64,000 nt of DNA from Cryobacterium zongtaii (GTDB lineage: Bacteria > Actinomycetota > Actinomycetes > Actinomycetales > Microbacteriaceae): contig NZ_PPXD01000005.1 of assembly GCF_002909375.1 (NCBI RefSeq), positions 124,001 to 188,000 of the forward strand, read 5' to 3'. Under the pieces are notes generated by a model, which did not search any database, was not told the DNA's origin, and worked only from the letters and a program-made list of their open reading frames with translations. Shown here piece by piece: positions 41,069 to 49,457 of this stretch; the stretch's first letter is position 1, and every line of letters starts with the position of its first letter. The position numbers were made by a program, and so were the translations under genes.

Positions 41069-41248
41069 GCAGCCATTCTTCCACGCCCACCGGGAATCCC
41101 CGATGAGCTGGCTGTGCATCCGTTGGGAGAATGGCTCGATGATCAGCCAAACGGTTGCGCCGCCCGCCCGGGCCCGCACCGTCCCGGAGGTGCGGCTCCG
41201 CGCATCCGGCACGGCGGTTGTGGAGCCTGCACAAGCTAAGTTATAGGT

Positions 41249-42580
41249 GTGGCAAACACCAGAGTCTTCGTCGCCCGCCTGGCCGGGTGCAACGTCTTCG
41301 ACCCCGCGGGCGACCGTGTGGGCAAGGTTCGCGATGTGCTCGTGGTCTACCGAAAAGACGACCCGCCCCGCGTGGTCGGCCTCATCGTCGAAATTCCCGG
41401 CAAGCGCCGGGTGTTCGTCTCCATCGGCAGGGTCACCAGCATCGGCAGCGGCCAGATCATCACCACCGGGCTGATCAATGTGCGCCGGTTCGAGCAGCGT
41501 GGCGGCGAGGTGCGCGTGATCGCCGAGATGCTCGGCCGCCGGGTCGCGTTCAACGACGGTTCAGGCGAAGCCTCCATCGAGGACGTGGCCATCGAGGAGT
41601 CCGCCCAGGGCGACTGGGCCATCAGCCAGCTCTTCGTGCGCCGCCCCAAGACCAGTTCATCGCCCTTCACCAAGGGGGCCACGGCGTTCGCCAACTGGGC
41701 CGAGGTCTACGAGAAGGTCACGGCCGGTGAGGCCCAGTCCGCCGAGCAGCTCATCGCGACCTACTCGGACATGAAGCCCGCCGACCTCGCGAACACCCTG
41801 CTCGACCTGCCGCGCCAGCGCATGTTCGAGGTGGCAGAGGAACTGCCCGACGGCCGTCTGGCGGACGTGCTCGAGGAGATGCCCGAAAGCGAGCAGGTGG
41901 GCATCCTCACCCGGCTCGGCGACTCACGCGCCGCAGAGGTGCTCGACCACATGCAGCCAGACGACGCGGCCGACCTCATCGCACAGCTGCCAGAGGAGCG
42001 CGGCGAGCACCTGCTCGACCTGATGGAGCCCGAAGAAGCCGACGACGTCAGGTTCCTGCTCTCCTACGCTCCAGACACCGCCGGTGGCCTGATGACCACC
42101 GAGCCGATCATCGTCTCCGCCGACGCCACCGTCGCCGAGGGGCTGGCCCTCATCCGCCGGCACGACCTCGCGCCGGCGCTCGGTGCGGCGATCTGCGTCA
42201 CCCTGCCGCCCTACGAACCGCCCACCGGCCGGTTCCTGGGCATGGTGCACTTCCAGCGGATGCTGCGCTACCCGCCGCACGAGCGCCTCGGCACGCTGCT
42301 GGACCTCGGTCTGGACCCGGTCACCGCGGACACCTCGGCGGCCGAAGTCAGCCGCATCCTCGCCAGCTACGACCTGGTCTCCGTTCCCGTGGTCGACGAA
42401 AACCACCGACTCGTCGGGGTGGTGACGATTGATGACGTGCTCGACTACCTGCTGCCGGACGACTGGCGAAGTCACGACGACGGCGACGAGGTACGCAAAC
42501 GTGCCACGGCCAGAACCCAGCTGGTAACAGGAAGCATCCCGCTGCCGGGAGTACGGAGGCACGGCAATGGCACGCGCTAA
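41249..42580 (+). CDS. MgtE N-terminal/CBS domain protein
   Basis: A 443-residue protein with a PRC-barrel-like N-terminal part (VFDPAGDRVGKVRDV), a MgtE intracellular helical domain (about 155-265; PADLANTLLDLP, MQPDDAADLIAQLPEE) and two CBS domains (about 280-400). The membrane domain of MgtE magnesium channels is absent, so it is probably a soluble sensor or regulator. A related mycobacterial gene (Rv1232c, from memory) also lies near DUF1003 and mrp. The GTG start has no ribosome-binding site. TAAGTT (41237-41242) is six bases upstream, suggesting a leaderless transcript. It overlaps the DUF1003 gene by 14 bases. Confidence 0.85.
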   Translation: MANTRVFVARLAGCNVFDPAGDRVGKVRDVLVVYRKDDPPRVVGLIVEIPGKRRVFVSIGRVTSIGSGQIITTGLINVRRFEQRGGEVRVIAEMLGRRVAFNDGSGEASIEDVAIEESAQGDWAISQLFVRRPKTSSSPFTKGATAFANWAEVYEKVTAGEAQSAEQLIATYSDMKPADLANTLLDLPRQRMFEVAEELPDGRLADVLEEMPESEQVGILTRLGDSRAAEVLDHMQPDDAADLIAQLPEERGEHLLDLMEPEEADDVRFLLSYAPDTAGGLMTTEPIIVSADATVAEGLALIRRHDLAPALGAAICVTLPPYEPPTGRFLGMVHFQRMLRYPPHERLGTLLDLGLDPVTADTSAAEVSRILASYDLVSVPVVDENHRLVGVVTIDDVLDYLLPDDWRSHDDGDEVRKRATARTQLVTGSIPLPGVRRHGNGTR

Positions 42581-43208
42581 CAAGAGCGAACTACGCCTCG
42601 ACACGCCCAAGGGCCTGCGCACCACTAACCTCGTCGGTCGTAAGCGCAACGGGCGCAGCAACGACAGGTTCGGCCGGTTCACCGAGGCGATCGCCCGCGG
42701 CATGGGCACGCCCTGGTTCCTGCTGGGGCTGAGCGCCCTCGTGGTCTTCTGGGTCGGCTGGAACACTCTCTCCCCCGAGGGCCTCCGTTTCGACTCCATC
42801 GAGCTGGGCTTCATCGCGCTCACCCTGGTGCTGTCGCTGCAGGCGTCCTACGCGGCACCGCTGATCCTGCTCGCACAGAACCGGCAGGATGACCGTGACC
42901 GGGTGCAGTTCGAACAGGACCGTCAGCGCGCCGAACGCAACCTCGCCGACACCGAGTACCTCGCCCGTGAGGTCGTGGCGCTGCGCTTGGGCATGAAGGA
43001 CCTCGCCTCGAAGGACTTCCTGCGCGCCGAACTGCGCGCCCTGCTCGACAACCTCGACCAGCGCGACGAACAGGAACGCCGCGAACGCGAGGCCGCCAGA
43101 GACCGGGACAGCCGGGAGCTGGAAAGCCGGGAACGTGAGGCCAGTCCCCGCGACAGCCGCGGCACCATCGAGCGCTCCGCCCCGCACGAGGCGCACCCGT
43201 TTGACTGA
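42567..43208 (+). CDS. DUF1003 membrane protein
   Basis: A 213-residue protein with two transmembrane helices (about residues 48-66 and 78-100) separated by the conserved GWNTLSPEGLRFDS region, then QASYAAPLILLAQNRQDDRDR, the family signature. The C-terminal third is a highly charged Arg/Glu coiled coil. Function is unknown. The start overlaps the MgtE-like gene, has GGAGG upstream, and the end overlaps mrp by eight bases, so three genes form one operon. Confidence 0.9.
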   Translation: MARANKSELRLDTPKGLRTTNLVGRKRNGRSNDRFGRFTEAIARGMGTPWFLLGLSALVVFWVGWNTLSPEGLRFDSIELGFIALTLVLSLQASYAAPLILLAQNRQDDRDRVQFEQDRQRAERNLADTEYLAREVVALRLGMKDLASKDFLRAELRALLDNLDQRDEQERREREAARDRDSRELESREREASPRDSRGTIERSAPHEAHPFD

Positions 43209-44370
43209 CCACCACTCGGCCGACGACAGGGTGCGCGCCGCTCTGACCCGCGTCATCGACCCGGAGATCCGCAAACCCATCACCGAACTCGACATGGTCT
43301 CCGACGTCACGATCGACGCCGACGGCGGCGCGACGGTGAGCATCCGCCTCACCATCGCCGGCTGCCCCGCGGCGACCCGGATCGAAACGGATGTGCGCGA
43401 AGCCACCGAGTCGGTCGTCGGCGCGGGCCTGGCCCGGGTGCTGGTCTCGGTAATGACGCCGGAGCAGCGCCGGACCATGACCGAGAAGCTGCGCGGCGGT
43501 CAGGGCGCGCGCAGCCTGCAGTTCTCCCCTGACTCGCTCACCCAGATCTACGCCATCACCAGCGGCAAGGGCGGCGTGGGCAAGTCCACCGTCACCGCCA
43601 ACCTCGCGGTGGCCCTCGCCGCGCGGGGCCTGCGGGTGGGTATCGTCGACGCCGATGTGTACGGCTTCTCGATCCCCGGGCTGCTCGGCTTGGTCACCCC
43701 GCCGGCGACCCCCGGCGGTCAGCCCGGCATGGTCAAGCCCACCCAGGTCGGTGACATGATCCTGCCGCCGATCGGCTTCGACGTGAAGGTCATCTCCATC
43801 GGCATGTTCGTCGACGACACCTCGGTGGCCGTCGCCTGGCGCGGACCGATGCTGCACCGAACCATCACCCAGTTCCTCACCGAGGTGTACTTCGGCGATC
43901 TCGACATCCTGTTGCTCGACCTGCCGCCGGGCACCGGCGACATCGCCATCTCGGTGGGCCAGCTGCTTCCGCACGCCGAGGTCATCGTGGTCACCACGCC
44001 GCAACCGGCCGCGTCCGACATCTCCGAACGAAGCGGCGCCGTCGCCAGGCAGACCGGCCAGAAGATCTACGGAGTGATCGAGAATATGTCGGGGCTGATG
44101 CAGCCGGACGGCACCCTGCTGGAAATCTTCGGCGCCGGCGGCGGCGCCGACGTGGCCGCCCGGCTCTCGGCGGGCCAGGACAGCCCGGTGCCGCTGCTCG
44201 GCCAGGTGCCGCTCAGCGTGGCCCTCCGTAGCGGCGGCGACACCGGACTGCCCGTGGTACTCGGTGACCCCGCCGACCCGGCCGCCGAGGCCATCCAGGC
44301 CATCGCCGCCACGCTGGCCACCAGGGGCCGCGGCCTGGCCGGGCTGAGCCTGGGCATCAGCCCGCGCTGA
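43201..44370 (+). CDS. mrp: Mrp/NBP35-type P-loop ATPase
   Basis: A 389-residue iron-sulfur cluster carrier-like ATPase. The N-terminal DUF59/MIP18 domain (about 5-85) contains IAGCPA. The ParA-like ATPase has the deviant Walker A TSGKGGVGKST, DADVYGFSIPGLLG and DLPPGTGD. The C-x2-C motif that bridges the cluster in ApbC/Nbp35 is missing: the segment reads ENMSGLMQPDGT. Mycobacterial homologues seem similar. TTG 43201 is chosen because GAGG lies nine bases upstream and it overlaps the DUF1003 stop. GTG 43231 is the alternative. Confidence 0.88.
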   Translation: MTDHHSADDRVRAALTRVIDPEIRKPITELDMVSDVTIDADGGATVSIRLTIAGCPAATRIETDVREATESVVGAGLARVLVSVMTPEQRRTMTEKLRGGQGARSLQFSPDSLTQIYAITSGKGGVGKSTVTANLAVALAARGLRVGIVDADVYGFSIPGLLGLVTPPATPGGQPGMVKPTQVGDMILPPIGFDVKVISIGMFVDDTSVAVAWRGPMLHRTITQFLTEVYFGDLDILLLDLPPGTGDIAISVGQLLPHAEVIVVTTPQPAASDISERSGAVARQTGQKIYGVIENMSGLMQPDGTLLEIFGAGGGADVAARLSAGQDSPVPLLGQVPLSVALRSGGDTGLPVVLGDPADPAAEAIQAIAATLATRGRGLAGLSLGISPR

Positions 44371-44414
44371 GCGCCCCCCGCCGCTTGTCGGTAAGCCTGT
44401 CTAAACTGGCCAGC

Positions 44415-45980
44415 ATGACTGCGCCAACGCTGACCGCAACCGCCCCGGTACTCCCGTTCACCGTCGAATTGGCCCGCGACATCTGCTCGACCACGGGTGA
44501 GACCGTGGGCGTCATCGGCCCGTTCACCGGCACAGAGCTGCACACCCTGCCGGTGAGCAGCACCGGAGATGTGGCGGATGCGTACGCCCGCGCCCGCCTC
44601 GCCCAGATCGGTTGGGCCCGCGCGGGTTTCGCGCACCGCCGGGCGGTGCTCCTGCGCGCCCACGACATTCTGCTCGCCCGCCGGGAGAGCCTCCTGGACA
44701 CCCTGCAGACCGAGACCGGCAAGACCAGGGGGCAGGCGTTCGAGGAGGTCTTCCAGGCCGCCGGCGTCACCCGGTACAACGCCCTGGCCGCCCGCCGGGT
44801 GTTGGGCGGGGAAACGCGCCGCTCCGGCCTGCCGGTCCTGGTCACCACCCGGGTGCGCTACCGACCCAAGGGCGTCGCCGGGGTCATCACGCCGTGGAAC
44901 TTTCCGCTGAGCCTGGCCGCGATGGACGTGGTGCCCGCGCTGGCCGCCGGCTGCGGGGTCGTGCAGAAGGCCGACAACCAGGGGGCGCTGAGCATCCTGC
45001 TGCTGCGCCGCGCGTTCATCGACGCGGGCGTGCCCGCCGACCTGTGGGCCGTGGTGACCGGCGACGGCGCCGAGATCGGCGGGGCCGTCACGGCCGGCGC
45101 TGACTACGTCTGCTTCACCGGGTCGACCGCCACCGGGCTGCGGGTAGGCGCCCAGGCGGCGAGCACCCTCACCGGGGCGTCGCTGGAACTGGGCGGCAAG
45201 AACCCGATGATCGTGCTCGACGACGTCGACCCGCACCGCGCCGCCGCGCAGGCCGCCTACGCCTGTTTCTCCTCGATGGGTCAGCTGTGCGTGTCGATCG
45301 AGCGCATCTACGTGCAGCGCGCGGTGTCCGATCAGTTCCTGCGCGAGTTCGTCACGGTCACCCGCGCCCTGATCCTCGGTTCGGCGCTGGATTACAGCAC
45401 GGATGTGGGGTCGCTCACCTCGCAGGCGCAGCTCGAGCGGGTCACCGAACACGTCGCCGACGCTCTCGCCCACGGCGCCACCGTGCAGGCCGGCGGACGG
45501 GCCCGGCCCGACCTCGGCCCGTATTTCTACGAACCGACCATCCTCACCGGGGTCACCCCCGGCATGCTCTGCCACGCCGGCGAGACTTTCGGCCCGGTGG
45601 TGGCGGTGTCGGTCGTCGACTCGGAGCAGGAGGCCATCCTGGCCGCCAACGACAGCGACTACGGGCTCAACGCGTCGGTGCTCAGCGGCTCGGCCCGGCG
45701 TGGTCTGCGGGTCGCCGAGGCGCTGGAGGCCGGCAGTGTGAACGTCAACGAGGGCTACCGAGGGTCGTTCTCCGCTGTGGACGCCCCAATGGGCGGGGTG
45801 AAGGACTCCGGTCTGGGCCGTCGCAATGGACCGGAAGGCTTGCTGCGCTTCGTGAACCCGGTCACCATCTCCCGGGCCACGGGCGCGCTCACCCTGCCCG
45901 TCAACGGGCAGCAGTTCGGCCGCATGGTCGGCCCGATGCTCCTCCTGGCGCGCACCCTCAAAGCGGCGAGGCGTCGCTAG
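44415..45980 (+). CDS. gabD2: Succinate-semialdehyde dehydrogenase (NADP+)
   Basis: A 521-residue aldehyde dehydrogenase oxidising succinate semialdehyde to succinate, as in the variant Krebs and GABA pathways. The cofactor site shows ITPWNFPL and FTGSTATG. The catalytic glutamate is in LELGGKNP, and the catalytic cysteine is in SSMGQLCVSIERIYV, the context of the GabD2 subgroup. TAAACT (44402-44407) lies seven bases before the ATG, with no ribosome-binding site. It follows mrp on the same strand but probably has its own promoter. It converges on the secreted protein gene. Confidence 0.88.
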   Translation: MTAPTLTATAPVLPFTVELARDICSTTGETVGVIGPFTGTELHTLPVSSTGDVADAYARARLAQIGWARAGFAHRRAVLLRAHDILLARRESLLDTLQTETGKTRGQAFEEVFQAAGVTRYNALAARRVLGGETRRSGLPVLVTTRVRYRPKGVAGVITPWNFPLSLAAMDVVPALAAGCGVVQKADNQGALSILLLRRAFIDAGVPADLWAVVTGDGAEIGGAVTAGADYVCFTGSTATGLRVGAQAASTLTGASLELGGKNPMIVLDDVDPHRAAAQAAYACFSSMGQLCVSIERIYVQRAVSDQFLREFVTVTRALILGSALDYSTDVGSLTSQAQLERVTEHVADALAHGATVQAGGRARPDLGPYFYEPTILTGVTPGMLCHAGETFGPVVAVSVVDSEQEAILAANDSDYGLNASVLSGSARRGLRVAEALEAGSVNVNEGYRGSFSAVDAPMGGVKDSGLGRRNGPEGLLRFVNPVTISRATGALTLPVNGQQFGRMVGPMLLLARTLKAARRR

Positions 45981-46014
45981 CCGCCGCCTCCGCGGTGAGT
46001 TGCGTACGAGGGTG

Positions 46015-46656
46015 CTAGTTGTTGCCGTCGTTGCCGGTGACGTGCACGGCATTGCCCCAGCAGCCGGCATCCGCCCAGTGGTAGTAGTCGCCGGCACCCG
46101 TGTCGCCGTACAGGGCCAGGGTGAACCCGGCCTGCGATCCGGGTTCGACGTCTCCGAGCGAGGTCATGTCCACACCCGCGAACTCACTGTCGATACCCAG
46201 CCAGACGCCGTGCCAGTCGAACCCGGCCTCCGCCATGCACTCCGTGATCAATCCGTAGAAGTGCTCGTACTCCGCGGGCGTATCGGGAACAGCATCCGGG
46301 TTGGGCGTGCGCACCTCGACGACGTTGCCGTCGCCCTCGACACCGGAGGGGTCCTCGCCGCTCGGGCCGTCGCCGTTCTCGCTGTCGGTATTCGTGGTGT
46401 CGTCTGCCACGACAACCTCGTCGGGCGCATCGCTGTCAGCCGGCGCGACAGCGGTCGGTGTCTCAATCACCGGTGCGGGGACGGTCGACGGCGTGGCCAA
46501 TGGTGTGGCCCTGGCCGTCGGAACCGATTCCGCCGCCACCACGTTGGACGCGGGCCGCGAATCCTGCCCTGCCGCGAAGGCCGTCGCACCCACCGACAGA
46601 ACGGCGACCCCCGCGACGACTCCCACCATCATGAGGCGGCTACGTGTGTTGCGCAT
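46015..46656 (-). CDS. Secreted protein of unknown function
   Basis: A 213-residue protein with a signal peptide (about residues 1-29, cleavage near AFAAG). A Thr/Pro/Ala- and Asp/Gly-rich spacer follows up to about residue 125. Then comes a compact C-terminal domain of about 85 residues with two cysteines (ITECMAEAGFDW and DAGCWGNAV) that could form a disulfide. I do not recognise the domain. The spacer looks like a cell-wall-spanning linker. GAAGG stands a few bases before the ATG. It lies where mycobacteria carry sigE-rseA-htrA between mrp and tatB. Confidence 0.7.
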   Translation of the reverse strand: MRNTRSRLMMVGVVAGVAVLSVGATAFAAGQDSRPASNVVAAESVPTARATPLATPSTVPAPVIETPTAVAPADSDAPDEVVVADDTTNTDSENGDGPSGEDPSGVEGDGNVVEVRTPNPDAVPDTPAEYEHFYGLITECMAEAGFDWHGVWLGIDSEFAGVDMTSLGDVEPGSQAGFTLALYGDTGAGDYYHWADAGCWGNAVHVTGNDGNN

Positions 46657-46793
46657 GATGCGACCTTCCCCCCGGGGCCTACAGCGTCACAGCGCCGGCC
46701 CACTCTCTCTGGCAAGGCTACGCCCGGTCCACGTCGGCGAGCGTTCCACGGTTCCCCCCCCTTCCGGGGCGACCGCGCGCTGCAACTCGCCGG

Positions 46794-47177
46794 TTAGGTG
46801 GCCTCGGAGTCGAACGGCGCGGGCCCGATCAAGGCGCCTTCCCTGGCACGCTTCCGCTGCAGGTAGGCACTGTCGGGGTTCGGCCCGGTGCGGCCGACCA
46901 CGGCGGACTTGCCCTTCACGGGCTCGTCCTCGATGAGGGCTTCACGGATGATCCGGCGCGGGTCATACTGCCTGGGGTCGAGTTTCTTCCAGTCGACGTC
47001 GTCGAATTCCGGACCCATCTCGTCTTTCATCCGGTCCTTGGCGCCATTGGCCATGTCGCGAAGCTGGCGCACCAGCCGGCCGAGTTGGGCCGCATAGTGC
47101 GGCAACTTCTCGGGTCCGAGCAGGAAGACGGCGATGATCCCGATGAGCAGGAGTTTCTCGAACGTCAGACCGAACAT
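46794..47177 (-). CDS. tatB: Sec-independent protein translocase TatB
   Basis: A 127-residue subunit of the twin-arginine translocase. It has a short periplasmic start (MFGLTFEKLL), one membrane helix with IGIIAVFLLGPEKLP, including the conserved GPEKLP hinge, and an amphipathic helix (AQLGRLVRQLRDMA). A charged cytoplasmic tail follows. TATTCT (47184-47189 on the minus strand) is six bases before the ATG and GAGGG lies between. It is divergent from the O-methyltransferase. EfeB in this window carries a Tat signal and is a likely substrate. Confidence 0.92.
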   Translation of the reverse strand: MFGLTFEKLLLIGIIAVFLLGPEKLPHYAAQLGRLVRQLRDMANGAKDRMKDEMGPEFDDVDWKKLDPRQYDPRRIIREALIEDEPVKGKSAVVGRTGPNPDSAYLQRKRAREGALIGPAPFDSEAT

Positions 47178-47265
47178 GCCCTCAGAATATCCCCCCGGCG
47201 AGGCATCCCCGAACCACGGGCCGCACAGCCGTAGTCTTGACCTAATCATCTACTGGAGTTGCGGA

Positions 47266-47898
47266 ATGTCTGACAAAGATCTGAATTGGAAATTCGCCGA
47301 CGACTCGGTGGTGGAGAGCGACGCCCTGGCACGAGCCCGGCAGCAGTCCCTCGAGCTCGGCATCGACGCCATCGCGCCCTCGGTGGGCGCGCAGTCGGCC
47401 GTCATCGCCGCGGCCACCGGAGCCCGCAGCATCCTCGAGGTCGGCACGGGTGCCGGCGTGTCGGGCATCTGGCTGCTCACCGGTGCTCCCGGTGCCACCC
47501 TCACCTCGATCGACATCGAGGTTGATCACCTGCAGCACGCCAAGGCCAATTTCCACGAGGCCGGCATCCCCACCAACCGGGTACGACTCATCACCGGACG
47601 CGCCGCCGAGGTCCTGCCGCGCATGAACGAGAACTCCTACGACATCGTGTTCGTGGATGCCGACCCGCAGTCGGTCATCGAGTACGTCGAGCACGGCCTG
47701 CGCCTGGCCCGGCCGGGCGGCACCGTCCTGGTGGCGCACGCGCTCTGGCGTGGCCGGGTGGCCGACCCTGTGCAGCGCGACGACGTCGCCACGGGCTTCC
47801 GCACCCTGCTCAACGAGATCGCCTCGTCCAAGGCCGTGATCAGCGCGCTCTCCCCCGTCGGCGACGGCCTGCTCCAGATCACGAAGCTGCGCGCGTAG
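47266..47898 (+). CDS. Class I SAM-dependent O-methyltransferase
   Basis: A 210-residue methyltransferase with motif I ILEVGTGAGVSGIWL, SIDIEVDHLQHA and FVDADPQSV. It is closest to the catechol/caffeoyl-CoA-like O-methyltransferase family and to the protein beside sigE in mycobacteria (Rv1220c, from memory). Such enzymes bind a divalent metal and methylate small phenols, but no substrate is known here. ATG 47266 has GGAG seven bases upstream. It is divergent from tatB. Confidence 0.87.
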   Translation: MSDKDLNWKFADDSVVESDALARARQQSLELGIDAIAPSVGAQSAVIAAATGARSILEVGTGAGVSGIWLLTGAPGATLTSIDIEVDHLQHAKANFHEAGIPTNRVRLITGRAAEVLPRMNENSYDIVFVDADPQSVIEYVEHGLRLARPGGTVLVAHALWRGRVADPVQRDDVATGFRTLLNEIASSKAVISALSPVGDGLLQITKLRA

Positions 47899-47917
47899 CC
47901 TCGCTACGGATACAGCA

Positions 47918-47947
47918 ATCGGCTGTGCGGAGAACCGCACAGCCGAT
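47918..47947. terminator. Bidirectional terminator after the O-methyltransferase
   Basis: Arms 47918-47930 and 47935-47947 are perfectly complementary over 13 bases with a four-base loop (AGAA). It lies between the convergent methyltransferase and DUF3117 genes. Confidence 0.8.
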
Positions 47948-47974
47948 CAGCTGAAAACCTGTCTTACAGAATTA

Positions 47975-48151
47975 CTACACGGCCGGGGCAACTACGCCCG
48001 CGAGCGCATCGTGAAGCTCCTTGGCTTCTGCGTCGTTCACAGAGACGACGAGCCGACCCCCACCTTCGAGCGGTACACGCACGATGATCAGGCGCCCCTC
48101 CTTTACAGCCTCCATTGGTCCGTCTCCGGTCCGTGGCTTCATGGCCGCCAT
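47975..48151 (-). CDS. DUF3117 domain-containing protein
   Basis: A 58-residue actinobacterial protein, starting MKPRTGDGPMEAVKEGR after three residues, with the family core RLIIVRVPLEGGGRLVVSVN. Function is unknown. GGGGAG lies a few bases before ATG 48151. A second in-frame start at 48166 is less likely. It is downstream of the mannosyltransferase-like gene on the same strand. Confidence 0.9.
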   Translation of the reverse strand: MAAMKPRTGDGPMEAVKEGRLIIVRVPLEGGGRLVVSVNDAEAKELHDALAGVVAPAV

Positions 48152-48213
48152 GAACTCCCCTTCCATTCGTAGTCTGTACTCCTATTATCGACCATTCGGC
48201 CGTCAGACAGTAA

Positions 48214-49455
48214 TTAGGGCGGGGTCCAATCCGCACCGTCCACGCCCCAACAGAGCAAAAGCCAGCCCCACTGGGCGCAGATCAACGCCAGTGTGACCAC
48301 AACGCGGTACACGGCGTTTCGCGGCGTGGCGAGCGCTCCGAGCAGCGGGAACATCGGCATCAGCAGCCTGAACACACTCGATTGCGGAAAGAACACCGCG
48401 AGCAGGTAGAGCGCGTACGAGGCTACCCAGAGCCGCAGGTCCACACCCAGGCTCTTCACCGCCGGCGAGAACATCACCAGTGTGAAGGCGACGATCAGCG
48501 CGACAACGGCGATGATGCCCAGAGGTGCCCCCAGCCACCACACCCCGCTCTGGAACCAGGCCGCAAACGGCACCAGCTCCTGGTAGCCGATGTACGCCGA
48601 CCGCCAGGCCAGTTCGGTGTCGGTGTACGCGGTGACGGACCCCGTCACCAGCCAGGCGATCCCCGGCCAGGCCAGGCCCATCACCCCACTGAAAACGGCC
48701 ACGAATGAGGCGGTGACAGCCTCCTGCACCGGGAACGGATCGCGGGCGCGGCTGTACCAGCGGTAGCCGACGTGCAGGGCCAGGAACAGGGCGAAAGCCA
48801 GCCCGCTGGGCCGGGTCAGGGCCATCACGGCGATCACGGGCACCAGCACCAGGTAACGCCGCTCCAGCAGGAGCAGCAGGGCCAGGGTGAGCAGCAGCAT
48901 GTGCATCGACTCGGCGTAGCCGAACTGCAGCAGCGGCGAGAGCGGGGCGACGCAGAAAAGCAGGACCGAGAACAGCGCCGTTGACGGCGTCTGCACCCGC
49001 CGCATCAGCCTGTAGAACAGCAGCGCGGTGCCGAGGCTGCAGACCACCGACACGAACACCGCCACCGGCGCCCACGGGGCCCCGGTGACCAGCATCAGCA
49101 CCCGCACCACCGCCGGGTAGCCCGGCATGAACGCCCAGGCGTTCTCGCCGACGTGACCGTCCGCGGTAACCGGCAGCACCGTCGGGTAACCGCCGACACC
49201 GACGATGTTGTACCAAAGGCCGTCCCACATGGTGGCGAACGCCGTATAGCCGGGCCTGGCTGTCGTCCAGGCGTTCTGCCCCTGCACACTCGCCAGCACA
49301 AGCACCAGCGATGTCGTAACCACCCGGGAGGCCAGCCAGATCGCCAGAACCTTTTGCCACCAGGGCACCAGCCGGTACCGGGCCCGCCACCGGGCCGGGA
49401 GGGCGCCGGGAAGACCCCGGCGGACCGGGCGGACCGGCGAACGGGTCGGGGTCAC
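48214..49455 (-). CDS. PIG-V-like membrane mannosyltransferase
   Basis: A 413-residue polytopic protein with about 9-10 helices. The first loop contains FATMWDGLWYNIVGVGGYPT with the Trp-Asp expected for the metal-independent GT-C catalytic loop. Further on, QFGYAESMHMLLL recalls the conserved Tyr-Ala-Glu-Ser of the PIG-V family. Such enzymes use polyprenyl-phosphate sugars to modify lipids, glycans or proteins outside the membrane. The acceptor is unknown. The GTG start lies two bases after the dapE stop, so it shares the dapE operon although no functional link is evident. Confidence 0.75.
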   Translation of the reverse strand: MTPTRSPVRPVRRGLPGALPARWRARYRLVPWWQKVLAIWLASRVVTTSLVLVLASVQGQNAWTTARPGYTAFATMWDGLWYNIVGVGGYPTVLPVTADGHVGENAWAFMPGYPAVVRVLMLVTGAPWAPVAVFVSVVCSLGTALLFYRLMRRVQTPSTALFSVLLFCVAPLSPLLQFGYAESMHMLLLTLALLLLLERRYLVLVPVIAVMALTRPSGLAFALFLALHVGYRWYSRARDPFPVQEAVTASFVAVFSGVMGLAWPGIAWLVTGSVTAYTDTELAWRSAYIGYQELVPFAAWFQSGVWWLGAPLGIIAVVALIVAFTLVMFSPAVKSLGVDLRLWVASYALYLLAVFFPQSSVFRLLMPMFPLLGALATPRNAVYRVVVTLALICAQWGWLLLCWGVDGADWTPP

Positions 49456-49457
49456 GG

